Part shown: one piece after another, positions 17,622-28,496 of the stretch
Layout of the letters: the number at the start of each line of letters is the position of its first letter
Numbering within the stretch: the first letter of the stretch is position 1
DNA from: Caballeronia grimmiae
GTDB lineage: Bacteria > Pseudomonadota > Gammaproteobacteria > Burkholderiales > Burkholderiaceae
Direction of reading: 5' to 3'
Length of the DNA stretch: 64,000 nucleotides
Assembly (NCBI RefSeq): GCF_000698555.1
Contig: NZ_JFHE01000011.1
Location: 1-64,000, forward strand
Notes under the pieces: generated by a model
What the model was told of the DNA's origin: nothing
The model's database searches: none
Seen by the model: only the letters and a program-made list of their open reading frames with translations
Program-made: the position numbers and the translations under genes

Positions 17622-19019
17622 TCAGAAGACGTTGAACGGCACGTTCACCATCAGCCGATAGACGTTGCTCGTCCCGTCCGGATAAAACTCGCTGCCGTGA
17701 TGATGCATGTAGTAGAACTTGACCGACGTGTTCTTGAATTTGCCGTCCGGCACGGTGTATCCGGGGATGATGCCGAACTCGTAATGCGAGCCTTGCAACG
17801 GACGGCCATTCACGACGTAACTGCCCGCGTTCGCGGTGCCGCTGTTGGCCATTGCGCTGCCGTCGGCGCCCCAGCCGTACGCGGTCCACATCGTCACCTT
17901 GAGGCCCGGCACGCCATAGTCCTTCATGTTGAGCGAGTACGACAGGCTCACGGACTTTTCATGCGGCTGGTTGTAGTCCACGTCGAGCGAGTTCGACAGG
18001 TAGTCGCCGCCGGACTGGCCCATGTAGTCGAACATCTGGTCGCCGAGAATCTGCTGGAACGCGAACTGGAGCGTATGCGCGCCATGCGTGCCGGCGAGCG
18101 CGAGGCTGTATGCGTTGTTGTTGATCGGCCCCTGCCGTTTGTCGCCGATTGCGCCCGTGTAGTAGTAGTTCAGTGCGCCGGTCCAGCGAACCGCCTTCGG
18201 ATCGCCGATGCTCTGCGTCGCCGACAGGTAGTACTGCTGCCACACGTTGTTCGCGACGCTGCCGTAGAGCGACACCGCCGTATCGTCGCCGTGCGTCCAG
18301 TCGCCGCCGAAGTACGTGAACTGCGAGACATGCGTGCCGCCGTATTCCGTCTTCAGGCCCGATACCGTCGTCATGCCGCGCGCGATCACGCCATCCACCG
18401 TGCCGGCTTTCAGCGTGAGGTTCCTGAACTCTTCGCTCGCGAGCGAGAAGCCGCGATATGTCGGCGGCAGCGCGCGGTTGTCGTGCGGCACGAGGAACGG
18501 GTTATCGAAGAGTTGCTGGCCGTACTTGAGCACCGTGTTCGACGCGCGCGCCTTCACGTCCCACACGCCCGGATACGCCCAGGCAAGCTGATGCGAACCG
18601 CCGCCGTCCGTGCCGACGTGCACGCGGTTGCCCGCGCCATCGCCGCCGTTCAGTTTGAACGCACCGAAAAGCGATACGTCCGCGCCGAGCCCGAGCAGGC
18701 CGCGCGTATAGCCTGACTCGAAGACCGCCTGCGCGCCGAGCACCCAGGCGTCTTTCTTGCCATTGCCCTTGAATTCGTCATGCTCGGTGAAAGACCGTCC
18801 AAGCAGATTCAAATGCGCGTCCTCGATAAAGCCTTTCGCCTTGGCCTGATTGCTCACCGGCGCATCGGCTTCGGTATTGGGCGGCGAACTCGGCACGGCT
18901 TCGGTGTGGCGCGAGGGCGCCTCGGTATCGGTCTCCTGGCCATAGGCGGCAACGTTCGCAGCCATGAAGCCGCTGAACAGTAGAATCGAAAGGGCAACTG
19001 ATGTTTTTTGTTTTTTCAT
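17622..19019 (-). CDS. OprD-family outer membrane porin
   Basis: The ATG at 19019 has GGAGA eight bases upstream and starts a signal peptide (MKKQKTSVALSILLFSGFMAANVAAYG). The mature protein opens with FIEDAHLNLLGRSFTE, has repeated Gly/aromatic beta-strands, the family segment LKAGTVDGVIARGMTT and LKTEYGGTHVSQFTYFGGDW, and ends in the beta-signal MVNVPFNVF. The 465-residue length suits OprD-type 18-stranded channels, which admit basic amino acids, peptides or aromatic acids. The neighbouring opp genes point to a peptide role. It ends at its own terminator. Confidence 0.9.
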   Translation of the reverse strand: MKKQKTSVALSILLFSGFMAANVAAYGQETDTEAPSRHTEAVPSSPPNTEADAPVSNQAKAKGFIEDAHLNLLGRSFTEHDEFKGNGKKDAWVLGAQAVFESGYTRGLLGLGADVSLFGAFKLNGGDGAGNRVHVGTDGGGSHQLAWAYPGVWDVKARASNTVLKYGQQLFDNPFLVPHDNRALPPTYRGFSLASEEFRNLTLKAGTVDGVIARGMTTVSGLKTEYGGTHVSQFTYFGGDWTHGDDTAVSLYGSVANNVWQQYYLSATQSIGDPKAVRWTGALNYYYTGAIGDKRQGPINNNAYSLALAGTHGAHTLQFAFQQILGDQMFDYMGQSGGDYLSNSLDVDYNQPHEKSVSLSYSLNMKDYGVPGLKVTMWTAYGWGADGSAMANSGTANAGSYVVNGRPLQGSHYEFGIIPGYTVPDGKFKNTSVKFYYMHHHGSEFYPDGTSNVYRLMVNVPFNVF

Positions 19020-19222
19020 GAAACGTATCTCCAAACTCCTGACTCAACCTGCTAACGACAAAACAACAACTCACGACTCAATGGATGCAACCAGCCGCGC
19101 CTGGCGACCGGAGAGGTCGGCGGACGGCTTGTTTGACTCGATGAAAACGGGCGATGCGTGGACTTATCGTTCGTTCAAACGGCTTCGCGACTCCGATTCC
19201 GACTAGTTAGGAAACCGATACA

Positions 19223-20198
19223 TCAAGCAAAATGGCATGCAGCCGAAACACCCTGCGCCAGCGTGCGCAATTCGGGCACTTCCTGCGAGCAGCGCGCCTG
19301 CGCCATCGGGCAGCGTGTATGAAACACGCATCCGGCGGGCGGATCGATGGGACTCGGGATATCGCCGGAAAGGATCTGAACGACCTTGCCTCGCTCGATC
19401 GCCGGATCGGGCACCGGCACCGCCGACAGCAACGCGCGCGTGTACGGATGGCGCGGCGTTTCATAGAGCGCGTGCTTGTCCGCAAGCTCCATCACGCGGC
19501 CGAGGTACATCACCATCACGCGATCCGAAATATGCCGCACCACGGCCAGATCGTGCGCGATGAAGATCAGCGACAGCTTCATCTCCGCCTGCAACGCCTT
19601 CAGCAGATTGACGATCTGCGCCTGAATGGACACATCGAGCGCGGAGACCGGCTCATCGCAAACGACGAGCTTCGGCTCGACGATCAGCGCCCGCGCAATG
19701 CCGACGCGTTGACACTGCCCGCCCGAAAACTCGTGCGGATAGCGGTTGATCATCTGCTCGCGCAAGCCGACTTTCGTCATCATCGCGCGCACGCGGGCGT
19801 CGATGTCCTGGCGGCTCATGCCGGGTCGGTGTTCCGTCAACGGCTCCGCGATGATCTGCCCGATCGTCATGCGCGGATCGAGCGATGCAAGCGGGTCCTG
19901 GAAGATCATCTGCACATCGGCGCGCACCGCATGCCACTCGCGGGCCGATGCTTGCGTCAGCTTCGCGCCCATCCATACGATTTCACCGTGCGTCGCGGGG
20001 ATGAGATTGAGGATGGCGCGCGAGAGCGTGGACTTGCCGCAACCCGATTCGCCGACGACGCCGAGCGTCTCGCCCGCGCGCAGGTCGAAGCTCACGCCGT
20101 CGACCGCCTTCAGCGTGCGCGACGGCGCCCACGGCAGGCGGCTTTTCGCCTTCACCTGAAAATGCACGCGCATGTCGCGCACGGAAAGGATCGTCGCA

Positions 20199-20206
<8 letters not shown>
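19223..20206 (-). CDS. oppF: oligopeptide ABC transporter ATP-binding protein OppF
   Basis: 327 residues with Walker A GESGCGKSTLSRAIL near 56, signature FSGGQCQRVGIARAL near 165 and Walker B LVVCDEPVSALD near 186. The C-terminal oligopeptide/dipeptide extension is present (SGDIPSPIDPPAGCVFHTRCPMA with Cys residues typical of an iron-sulfur-like cluster). It energises import with OppD. The start overlaps the oppD stop by eight bases, which suggests coupled translation. It is the last gene of the opp operon. Confidence 0.95.
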
Positions 20207-21212
<1,006 letters not shown>

Positions 21213-21215
21213 GAC

Positions 21216-22106
21216 TCACCTGTCCTTCGGATCGAGCGCGTCGCGCAGCCCGTCGCCGACAAAGTTGATGCAGTAAAGCGTGATGGAGAGCAGCGCCGCC
21301 GGGAACAGCAAGATCCACGGCGCAGATTCCATGACGCCGACGCCGTCCTGAATCAGCACGCCCCAGCTCGTCATCGGTTCCTGCACGCCGAGCCCGAGAA
21401 ACGACAACACTGACTCCGTGAGAATCACGCCCGGCACGGTGACGGTCGTATAGATGGCGACGATGCCCAGCAGATTCGGCACGACATGCCGCACGATGAT
21501 GCGCCGCGTCGGCACGCCGATGGCGCGCGCCGCTTCGACGTACTCCTTCGAGCGGATCGCGAGCGTCTGGCCGCGCACCACGCGCGCCATGTCCATCCAC
21601 GAGAACACGGTGATGGTCAGCACGACGAGATAGAACTCGCGGCCGAGCAGCGTCACCATCAGAATCGCGATGAGCAGGTATGGAATGGCGTACATCATGT
21701 CGACGAAGCGCATCATTGCGTTGTCGACGCGGCCGCCGATGAACCCCGCCACCGCGCCCCATACGATGCCGAGCGTGACCGACGTGAGCGTGGCGAGCGC
21801 GCCGATCATGAGCGAGACGCGGCCGCCGATCAAACAGCGCACGAAGAGATCGCGGCCGGTTTCGTCGGTGCCGAACAGATGCCAGTGTGCGAACGTGGGT
21901 GGCACGCTCATCGCGTTCCAGTCGGCGGAATCGAACTGATTCGGCAACAGCCACGGACCAGCGATGCACGCAAGCGTGATGATCGCGAGCAGCGCGAGAC
22001 TCACGACCGCCGCCTTGTTACGCAGGAAGCGCACGCGGGCGTCCTGCCACGGACTGCGGCCCGCGACCGCTTGTTCGAGCGTGGCGCTCAGAGATGCTGA
22101 TTTCAT
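21216..22106 (-). CDS. oppC: oligopeptide ABC transporter permease OppC
   Basis: 296 residues with six predicted helices. The ATG at 22106 begins MKSASLSATLEQAVAG, and a longer open frame upstream is only a shadow. The N-terminal OppC domain has HLFGTDETGRDLFVR, and the permease EAA loop reads YVEAARAIGVPTRRIIVRHVVPN. It ends FVGDGLRDALDPKDR, the family's normal ending. With OppB it forms the inner-membrane channel for peptides. Confidence 0.95.
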   Translation of the reverse strand: MKSASLSATLEQAVAGRSPWQDARVRFLRNKAAVVSLALLAIITLACIAGPWLLPNQFDSADWNAMSVPPTFAHWHLFGTDETGRDLFVRCLIGGRVSLMIGALATLTSVTLGIVWGAVAGFIGGRVDNAMMRFVDMMYAIPYLLIAILMVTLLGREFYLVVLTITVFSWMDMARVVRGQTLAIRSKEYVEAARAIGVPTRRIIVRHVVPNLLGIVAIYTTVTVPGVILTESVLSFLGLGVQEPMTSWGVLIQDGVGVMESAPWILLFPAALLSITLYCINFVGDGLRDALDPKDR

Positions 22107-22117
22107 CGCGCGCCCTC

Positions 22118-23038
22118 TCAGTAGCGGATCTTCGGATCGAGCCACGCGTAAGCGAGATCGACCAGCAAGTTGAGCAGCACGGCCACGACCGTGACGAGCA
22201 CGACGAGGCCGAGCACCAGCGTGTAATCGCGATTGGCCGCGCCATTCACGATCAGCTTGCCGATGCCCGGCAGCGAGAACACGGACTCCGTGACGACCGC
22301 CGCCGTGATCGACTGGATCGCGAGCGGGCCGATCACCGAGACGACCGGAATCAGCGTCGGCTTCAGCGCATGACGCAGCACGATGGTGTGCATCGCCAGG
22401 CCCTTCGCGCGCGCGGTGCGGATATACGGCGTGTTCATCACTTCGATGAGACTGGCACGCGTGACGCGCCCGACCGTCGCGACGTTGATCATCACCAGCA
22501 GCGCGACGGGCAGCGCCATGTAGCGCGGGTCGAAGTCGTTCCAGCCGCCCGCCGGAAGCCACTTCAGCGCGATGGCGAACACGAGGATCAGCACCGGCCC
22601 GATCACGAACGACGGGAACGCGTTGCCCGCATTGCTGACGAGCATCAGCGCGTAATCGGCGATGCTGTTGCGGCGCAGCGCCGCCGCGACGCCGAGCAGC
22701 ACGCCGATAACGATCGCCAGCGCCATCGACACCCCGCCGATGGCGAGCGACACCGGCAGCGCGCGCAGCACGAGCTCGTTGACGCTCCAGTCGGCGTACC
22801 GGAACGACGCGCCGAGATCGCCATGCAAGAGGCCGTCGAGATAGAGCAGGTATTGCTTCCACAACGGCTCGCCGAGGTGATACTTGGCCTGCAGATTGGC
22901 GAGCACTTCGGCGGACACCTTGCGCTCGCCGTCGAACGGGCCGCCCGGCGTAGCGTGCAGAAGCAGATAGCAGACCGTGACGACGATCAGCAATGTCGGC
23001 AGCGTGAGCAACACGCGCCGCAGCGTATAGGACCACAT
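22118..23038 (-). CDS. oppB: oligopeptide ABC transporter permease OppB
   Basis: 306 residues with six predicted helices. It starts MWSYTLRRVLLTLPTLLIV and has the family motif TPGGPFDGERKVS. The EAA loop is YIRTARAKGLAMHTIVLRHALKPTLIPV, and the ending LVDLAYAWLDPKIRY is the usual dipeptide/oligopeptide permease ending. It forms a channel with OppC and lies 18 bases after oppA and 11 before oppC. Confidence 0.95.
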   Translation of the reverse strand: MWSYTLRRVLLTLPTLLIVVTVCYLLLHATPGGPFDGERKVSAEVLANLQAKYHLGEPLWKQYLLYLDGLLHGDLGASFRYADWSVNELVLRALPVSLAIGGVSMALAIVIGVLLGVAAALRRNSIADYALMLVSNAGNAFPSFVIGPVLILVFAIALKWLPAGGWNDFDPRYMALPVALLVMINVATVGRVTRASLIEVMNTPYIRTARAKGLAMHTIVLRHALKPTLIPVVSVIGPLAIQSITAAVVTESVFSLPGIGKLIVNGAANRDYTLVLGLVVLVTVVAVLLNLLVDLAYAWLDPKIRY

Positions 23039-23056
23039 GCGAACGGCTCCTGTGCG

Positions 23057-24697
23057 TCAGTGCTTGACGATGTAGAGATCCTTGCTGCCGTAATGATCCA
23101 TCGGGTTTTTCAGCGAATAGCCGCCCACGTAGCTCTTGACGAGGCGCGGCAGGCCATATTGCAGCAGCGGCAGCATCGGGTAGTCGTCCATCACGAGCTT
23201 CGCGGCTTCGGTCAGCAGTTGCTTGCGCTTCGCTTGATCGGTCGTTTCGCTTGCCTGAGCGATCAGCGCGTCGGCCTTCGGATTGCAGTTGAAGTTGTCG
23301 TTTTGCGTCGACTTGCACTGCACGAGTTGCAGGAAGGTCGTTGCGTCGTTGTAGTCGGCCACCCAGCCGTTGCGCGCGATCTGATAGTCGCCGTCATGGC
23401 GCTTCTTGAGCAGCACCTTGAATTCCATCGATTCGATGTCGGTGGCGAGGCCCAGCTTCGTCTTCCATTCGGATGCCGCGAAGATCGCCATCTTCTTGTT
23501 GTAGTCGCTCGTATTCATCGCGAAACGCAGCTTCGTGCCCGGCTTCACGCCCGCCTGCTCCAGCAGCTTCTTCGCTTCCGCGACGCGCTTGTCCATCGGC
23601 CACGACGCCCACTCGTAGTTCGACACGTCCGCGCCGCTCACGCCCTTCGGCATCAGGCCGTACATCGGCGTCTGGCCGTCGGCGGTCACGCGCTGCGCGA
23701 GCAGATCGCGGTCGATGACCATCGACAGCGCCTTGCGCACGCGCACGTCCTTCAGCAGCGGATCGCGGTTGTTGAAGCTGTAATAGCGCGTGCCGAGAAT
23801 CAGCGAATTGCGCGTGTCATTCGTAAACTGCTGGCGATACTTCGCATAGGTGCCGGTAGGCATCTGATACGTCATGTCGTTGTCGCCCGACTGGAAAAGC
23901 TTGACGTCGGTGTTCTCGTCCTCGACCGGCAGATACGTCACCTGCGTCAGTTGCACGTGGTCCTTGTCCCAGTAGTTCGGGTTCTTCGCCAGCACGAGCT
24001 TGCTGTTGACCTGCCAGTCCTTCAACTGGAACGGACCGTTGCTGACGAGATTGCCCGGCTTCGTCCAGTCGCGGCCGTATTTCTCGATCGTCGCGCGATG
24101 CACCGGCCCGAGATTGGGGTTCGACATCAGTTCCGGCAGGAACGGCACCGGGCCGGCGGTCCTGACTTCGAGCGTGAGCGCGTCGATGGCGCGCACGCCG
24201 AGGGCGCTCGCCGGCTTCTTGCCCGCGACGATATCCGCGCCGTTCAGCAGGAACGGCCCGAACACGTTGCCGTAGGGCGACGCCATTTTCGGATCGATGA
24301 AACGCTGGCAGCCGTACACGAAGTCGCTCGCCGTCACGTTCTGGCCGTTCGACCAGCGCGCGTTCTTGCGCAGGTGGAAGATCCACGTCGTCGGGTCTTT
24401 CTGCTCCCATTTCTCCGCGACGCCCGGCTCCACGGCCCCGTCGCCATTCGTGACCGTCAGGCCCTCAAAGAGATCGCGCCCGAGATTCGCCGCGCCGACG
24501 GATTCGACGAGCGCCGGATCGAGCGTCTCGACTTCCGAGCCGTTGTTGCGCACGAGTTCCTGCTTCGCGGCAAGCGCGACGCCCTGCGGCACGATGGCGG
24601 CCACGGCCGGCAGCGACAGCGCGCCCACTGCGAGCGTCATGCTGGCGGCGGCCAGCGCCGTGCGTTTGAAGGGCGTGAGAGCGGCGAATGACTTCAT
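23057..24697 (-). CDS. oppA: periplasmic oligopeptide-binding protein OppA
   Basis: 546 residues with a signal peptide (about 1-33). The solute-binding family 5 core is clear: RNNGSEVETLDPALVES at the mature start, RDLFEGLTVTNGDGAVEPGVAEKW, TWIFHLRKNARWSNG, YSFNNRDPLLKDVRVRKALSMVIDR and the late NGWVADYNDATTFLQL. The sequence follows the E. coli OppA/MppA pattern rather than DppA. It captures peptides (possibly murein peptides) for OppBCDF. It is the first gene of the operon, and a perfect palindrome stands about 97 bases upstream. Confidence 0.93.
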   Translation of the reverse strand: MKSFAALTPFKRTALAAASMTLAVGALSLPAVAAIVPQGVALAAKQELVRNNGSEVETLDPALVESVGAANLGRDLFEGLTVTNGDGAVEPGVAEKWEQKDPTTWIFHLRKNARWSNGQNVTASDFVYGCQRFIDPKMASPYGNVFGPFLLNGADIVAGKKPASALGVRAIDALTLEVRTAGPVPFLPELMSNPNLGPVHRATIEKYGRDWTKPGNLVSNGPFQLKDWQVNSKLVLAKNPNYWDKDHVQLTQVTYLPVEDENTDVKLFQSGDNDMTYQMPTGTYAKYRQQFTNDTRNSLILGTRYYSFNNRDPLLKDVRVRKALSMVIDRDLLAQRVTADGQTPMYGLMPKGVSGADVSNYEWASWPMDKRVAEAKKLLEQAGVKPGTKLRFAMNTSDYNKKMAIFAASEWKTKLGLATDIESMEFKVLLKKRHDGDYQIARNGWVADYNDATTFLQLVQCKSTQNDNFNCNPKADALIAQASETTDQAKRKQLLTEAAKLVMDDYPMLPLLQYGLPRLVKSYVGGYSLKNPMDHYGSKDLYIVKH

Positions 24698-24793
24698 CGG
24701 GTTCCTCCTGATTGTCTCGTTCTATTACTTGTTGTGGATGCTTCGCGTGTCGCCTGACTTATCGCACGCAGGCGAAACGGACGACAGCCGACT

Positions 24794-24808
24794 GTTAGGC
24801 TGCCTAAC
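24794..24808. promoter_or_regulatory. palindrome upstream of the opp operon
   Basis: GTTAGGC-T-GCCTAAC is a perfect 7-base inverted repeat with a one-base centre, about 97 bases before oppA. It is too tight to be a hairpin loop, so a dimeric regulator site is likelier. Confidence 0.45.
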
Positions 24809-24986
24809 GACCTATGCCTGCGAATGGCCGTTCGGAAGCTATCGTGGCGGCTTCAAAGCGTCTCGCGGCTGGGCGCGAGTATTTCGCATGAACAAGGCGG
24901 ATGCCACCTACCCGAGCCGAAACATGACCAAATTTTTCGAATATTCGCCCGGTCAGGCGATAACGATGGCTGACTTCGCGCAGAAG

Positions 24987-25012
24987 GCCGGCGCACGGGG
25001 TCATGCGCCGGC
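24987..25012 (-). terminator. GC-rich hairpin after the VOC gene
   Basis: A 9-base stem GCCGGCGCA/TGCGCCGGC with an 8-base loop lies 24 bases after the VOC stop on the minus strand. The following T-tract is weak, so termination is only possible. Confidence 0.45.
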
Positions 25013-25035
25013 TAAATTCAGTCGATGACGACGCG

Positions 25036-25509
25036 TCACGCCCCGTTGCCGAACAGCCGCTCGGCGCGCGCGCGCAGTTCCTCGGGCGATACGTCTTCCT
25101 TGTGCGTTGCAATCCACCACATGTGGCCGAACGGATCGCGCAGCTTGCCGCCACGGTCGCCATAGAACTGGTCTTCGACCACACGAATGATGGTCGCGCC
25201 TTCATCGAGTGCGCGCTGCACGACGGCATCGACGTCATCGACGTACAGATGCAGCATCACCGGCGTGCCGCCGACAGCGAGCGGCCCTTTCACGCCCATC
25301 TCGGGATATTCGTCGCTCAGATAGAAAGGACTGCCGCCGATCAGCAATTCCGCGTGCCCGATGCGTCCGCCCGGGTCCTGCATGCTGAACACTTCGGTGG
25401 CGCCGAACGCCTTCTTGTAAAAGTCGATGGCCGCGACGCCGCCCGCTACCGCGATATACGGAATGACGCCGTGACGTCCTTCGGGGATGGGATCGACTTG
25501 TGCATTCAT
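25036..25509 (-). CDS. VOC (glyoxalase/PhnB-like) family protein
   Basis: The ATG at 25509 has a GGAGG site seven bases upstream, giving 157 residues. The single vicinal-oxygen-chelate domain runs GVIPYIAVAGGVAAIDFYKKAFGA..., with HAELLIGGSPFYLSDE, LHLYVDDVDAVVQRALDEGA and the closing DRGGKLRDPFGHMWWIATHKE. This is the PhnB/YdeE-like branch, whose members are mostly of unknown substrate. It is divergent from the SDR gene across 156 bases. Confidence 0.88.
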   Translation of the reverse strand: MNAQVDPIPEGRHGVIPYIAVAGGVAAIDFYKKAFGATEVFSMQDPGGRIGHAELLIGGSPFYLSDEYPEMGVKGPLAVGGTPVMLHLYVDDVDAVVQRALDEGATIIRVVEDQFYGDRGGKLRDPFGHMWWIATHKEDVSPEELRARAERLFGNGA

Positions 25510-25665
25510 GTGTGCCTCCAATTCGGCAAGGGTTGAGCGTGCGGACAGAGCTGCGTCGCGCCGCTGCCGTCATGTTGCCGCTTTTGACGGGGCGCGGCAA
25601 AGTGCCGGTTTGCCTCATACTGCGGGTTCGCAGCACCCATTTACATCCTTCAACACGGAGCACAC

Positions 25666-26427
25666 ATGCACGATCTGAAAGGTAAATCGGTTCTCATCAC
25701 CGGCGCGAGCACGGGCATCGGCGCGGCCGCGGCACGCGCGTTCGGGCAGTACGGCGCGAATGTCGCGGTGCACTACAACAGCTCGAAGGACAAGGCCGAG
25801 GAAGTCGCGAAGGACGTGCGCGCGCTCGGTGTCTCGGCGATCACGGTCGGCGCGGACGTGCGCGATTCGAAAGCCATCGACGCGGCCGTCGCGGCCACCG
25901 TCGAGGCTTTCGGCAAGATCGACGTGCTTATCAACAACGCGGGCAGCCTCGTGAAGCGCGAGCCGATCGCGTCCGTCACCGACGAGCTTTTCGACGAGAT
26001 CATGCACATCAACGCGCGTTCGGTCGTGGCGTTCACGCGCGCCGCGCTGCCGTCGCTGCGCGAGGGCGGCGGCGGCTCGATCATCAACGTGACGTCTGTT
26101 GCGGCGCGCAACGGCGGCGGGCCGGGCGCGCTGCTCTACGCCGCATCGAAGGGTTTCGTCAGCACGATCACGAAGGGCATGGCGAAGGAACTCGTCGCGG
26201 ACCGCATCCGCGTGAACGCCGTTGCACCGGGCGTCATCGAGACGCCGTTTCACGAGCGCTTTACCACGCCGGAGCAACTGGAGGCGTTCCGCAAAGTCAT
26301 TCCGATGGGTTTCGTCGGCGAGCCGGACGATTGCAGCGGCGCGTTTCTCTATCTCGCGTCGGAGGCGATGTCGCGTTACGTGACAGGCCAGATCATCGAC
26401 GTGAACGGTGGGCAATTGATGCCGTGA
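25666..26427 (+). CDS. SDR family oxidoreductase
   Basis: 253 residues with the classical short-chain dehydrogenase plan: TGASTGIG cofactor motif at about 12-19, NNAGS near 91, catalytic Ser in NVTSVAARNGG and YAASKG (Tyr-x3-Lys near 158-162), and the C-terminal YVTGQIIDVNGGQLMP. The HYNSS segment after the second strand suggests NADP(H). It resembles 3-oxoacyl-ACP reductase-like and glucose dehydrogenase-like SDRs; the substrate cannot be fixed. A CGGAG site precedes the ATG. Confidence 0.9.
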   Translation: MHDLKGKSVLITGASTGIGAAAARAFGQYGANVAVHYNSSKDKAEEVAKDVRALGVSAITVGADVRDSKAIDAAVAATVEAFGKIDVLINNAGSLVKREPIASVTDELFDEIMHINARSVVAFTRAALPSLREGGGGSIINVTSVAARNGGGPGALLYAASKGFVSTITKGMAKELVADRIRVNAVAPGVIETPFHERFTTPEQLEAFRKVIPMGFVGEPDDCSGAFLYLASEAMSRYVTGQIIDVNGGQLMP

Positions 26428-26474
26428 TCGTGGTATAAGCGCTAACCCATTGTCGAGGAAGGAGAACGCAGGAG

Positions 26475-28208
26475 ATGCCGTTGAATCAGCAACATCGCTT
26501 TCGATCCCTCGCGCTGACGGCCATGGCCGCCGCCGCGCTCAGCGTGGCCGGCTTCGTCGAAAGCACGCCCGCTCATGCCAAGGCGCCGCAGGCGCAGCCC
26601 CAGGTACTGACCGCCTCGGCGGTCGCCGTCGCCGACAAATACGCCGCCGACACCGCCGCGCAGATCTTCAAGCAAGGCGGCAACGCCGTCGATGCCGCCG
26701 TGGCTATCGCGTTCTCGCTGGCGGTCACGTATCCGGAAGCAGGCAACATCGGCGGGGGCGGATTCATGACGCTGTATGTGGACCATCGCCCGTACTTCCT
26801 CGACTATCGCGAACGCGCGCCGATGAGCGCGACGCGCAACATGTATCTCGACGACAAGGGCGAAGTCATCAAGGGCATGAGCCTTTACGGGCATCGTGCA
26901 GTAGGCGTGCCGGGCACCGTCGACGGCATGTGGGAAGCGCAGAAACGCTTCGGCAAGCTCAAGTGGAAGCAGGTGCTCGCGCCGGCGATCAAATACGCGG
27001 CGGATGGCTTCGTCGTCGACGATCAGCTTATCGAGCGGCGCGACCGCGCATCGAAGGAATTTGCCGGCAAGACGAATTTCGATCTCTACTTCGGCAGCAT
27101 GAAGTCGGGCCAGGTCTTCAAGCAGCCCGACCTCGCGGACACGTTGCAGCGCATTGCCGACAAGGGCTCGAAGGGCTTCTATGAAGGAAAGACCGCCGAA
27201 CTGATCGCCACGTCGATGACCGGTCACGGCCTCATCACCGCACGCGATCTGAAGGAATACAAGGCCGTCTGGCGGCAACCGGTCGTGGCGAGCTGGAACG
27301 GCTATCGCGTGATCACCGCGCCGCCGCCGAGTTCGGGCGGCATCGGCCTCGTGCAGTTGCTGAAGATGAAAGCGGACCTGAAGGACAAGTTCGAAGGCGT
27401 GCCGCTCGACTCCGCGCAGTACATCCATCTCGTCGCGGAGATCGAAAAGCGCGTGTTCGCCGACCGTGCGCAATATCTCGGCGATCCGGACTTCTACAAG
27501 GTGCCGGTCGCTCAGCTGACCGACGACGACTACATCCTCAAGCGCGCGCAGGAAGTCAACCCGGAAGCGCCGTCGGACACGAAGAGCGTCCAGCCGGGGC
27601 TCGGCACGTCGATGCCGGAGAAGGCCGAGACGACGCACTTTTCGGTCGTCGACAAGTGGGGCAACGCCGTGTCGAACACGTACACGATCAACGGCTACTT
27701 CGGTTCGGGCGTGGTCGCGGAAGGCACGGGCGTCGTGCTGAACGACGAGATGGACGACTTCTCCGCGAAGCCGGGCGTCGCGAACATGTTCGGCGTGGTG
27801 GGCAGCGATGCGAACGCCATCGCGCCGCGCAAACGCCCGCTCTCGTCGATGACGCCAACAATCCTCACCAAGGACGACAAGGTCGCGATGGTGATCGGCA
27901 CGCCGGGCGGCTCGCGCATCTTCACGTCGATCTTCCAGGTGCTGTCGAACGTCTACGACTTCAAGATGCCGCTCGCCGATGCCGTGGGCGCCACGCGCTT
28001 TCACCATCAACTGCTGCCGCCGAACACGATTTACCAGGAGCCTTATCATCAGCTCGACGCGGAAGTCGTGAAGGAACTGGAAGCGAAGGGCTATACGTTC
28101 TCGATGCAAGGCTTCAATGGCGATATCCAGGCCATTCGCATCGACGATACGACGCCCGAGCCGATGTCCGATCCGCGTGGACGCGGCGTATCGCAAGTCA
28201 TCCCCTGA
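26475..28208 (+). CDS. ggt: gamma-glutamyltransferase (glutathione hydrolase), exported
   Basis: 577 residues with a signal peptide (cut near STPAHAKA). The proenzyme matures by self-cleavage before the catalytic Thr of TTHFSVVDKWGNAV (Thr386 here). Other family motifs are GGNAVDAAVAIAFSLAVTYPEAGNIGGGGFM, LDYRERAP, the PPPSSGGI segment and PRKRPLSSMTPT, and GTPGGSRI. It cleaves glutathione and other gamma-glutamyl compounds in the periplasm. The upstream SDR ends 47 bases earlier, so co-transcription is possible. Released Cys-Gly could feed the nearby opp importer. Confidence 0.95.
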   Translation: MPLNQQHRFRSLALTAMAAAALSVAGFVESTPAHAKAPQAQPQVLTASAVAVADKYAADTAAQIFKQGGNAVDAAVAIAFSLAVTYPEAGNIGGGGFMTLYVDHRPYFLDYRERAPMSATRNMYLDDKGEVIKGMSLYGHRAVGVPGTVDGMWEAQKRFGKLKWKQVLAPAIKYAADGFVVDDQLIERRDRASKEFAGKTNFDLYFGSMKSGQVFKQPDLADTLQRIADKGSKGFYEGKTAELIATSMTGHGLITARDLKEYKAVWRQPVVASWNGYRVITAPPPSSGGIGLVQLLKMKADLKDKFEGVPLDSAQYIHLVAEIEKRVFADRAQYLGDPDFYKVPVAQLTDDDYILKRAQEVNPEAPSDTKSVQPGLGTSMPEKAETTHFSVVDKWGNAVSNTYTINGYFGSGVVAEGTGVVLNDEMDDFSAKPGVANMFGVVGSDANAIAPRKRPLSSMTPTILTKDDKVAMVIGTPGGSRIFTSIFQVLSNVYDFKMPLADAVGATRFHHQLLPPNTIYQEPYHQLDAEVVKELEAKGYTFSMQGFNGDIQAIRIDDTTPEPMSDPRGRGVSQVIP

Positions 28209-28496
28209 ACCGCCTTGCCTGACTAGGCGTTTGCCCTAGTCCGGTGCTCGCTTCGATTGCACACACGTCCGCCCTGCGTGGCTTCTCAGAAATATAAGAA
28301 TGCTCGCATGGGCGGAATGTTTTTCACGGGATTGGACCGCGTATCCCGTTCACCTAGTCTTTGCCTGACCGAGTGCAGCCTTTCCGGCGATGCATGCGGC
28401 CCACATCAAGAAAATCATACGAGACGACCCTGACGACGGACCCGCCGTGCGCGCACGGCTATCCGTTTCAGCGTGCTGATAAAGGAGCAGCTTATC

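Noticed and set aside
22094-24691. 865-codon plus-strand open frame opposite oppA and oppB
   Set aside because: Shadow frame from high-GC codon bias; composition is His/Arg/Asp-rich with no recognisable motif, while oppA and oppB on the other strand are clear.
28209-28496. purine riboswitch before the NCS2 permease
   Set aside because: Only a 7-base hairpin is present; no three-way junction with the conserved core was found.
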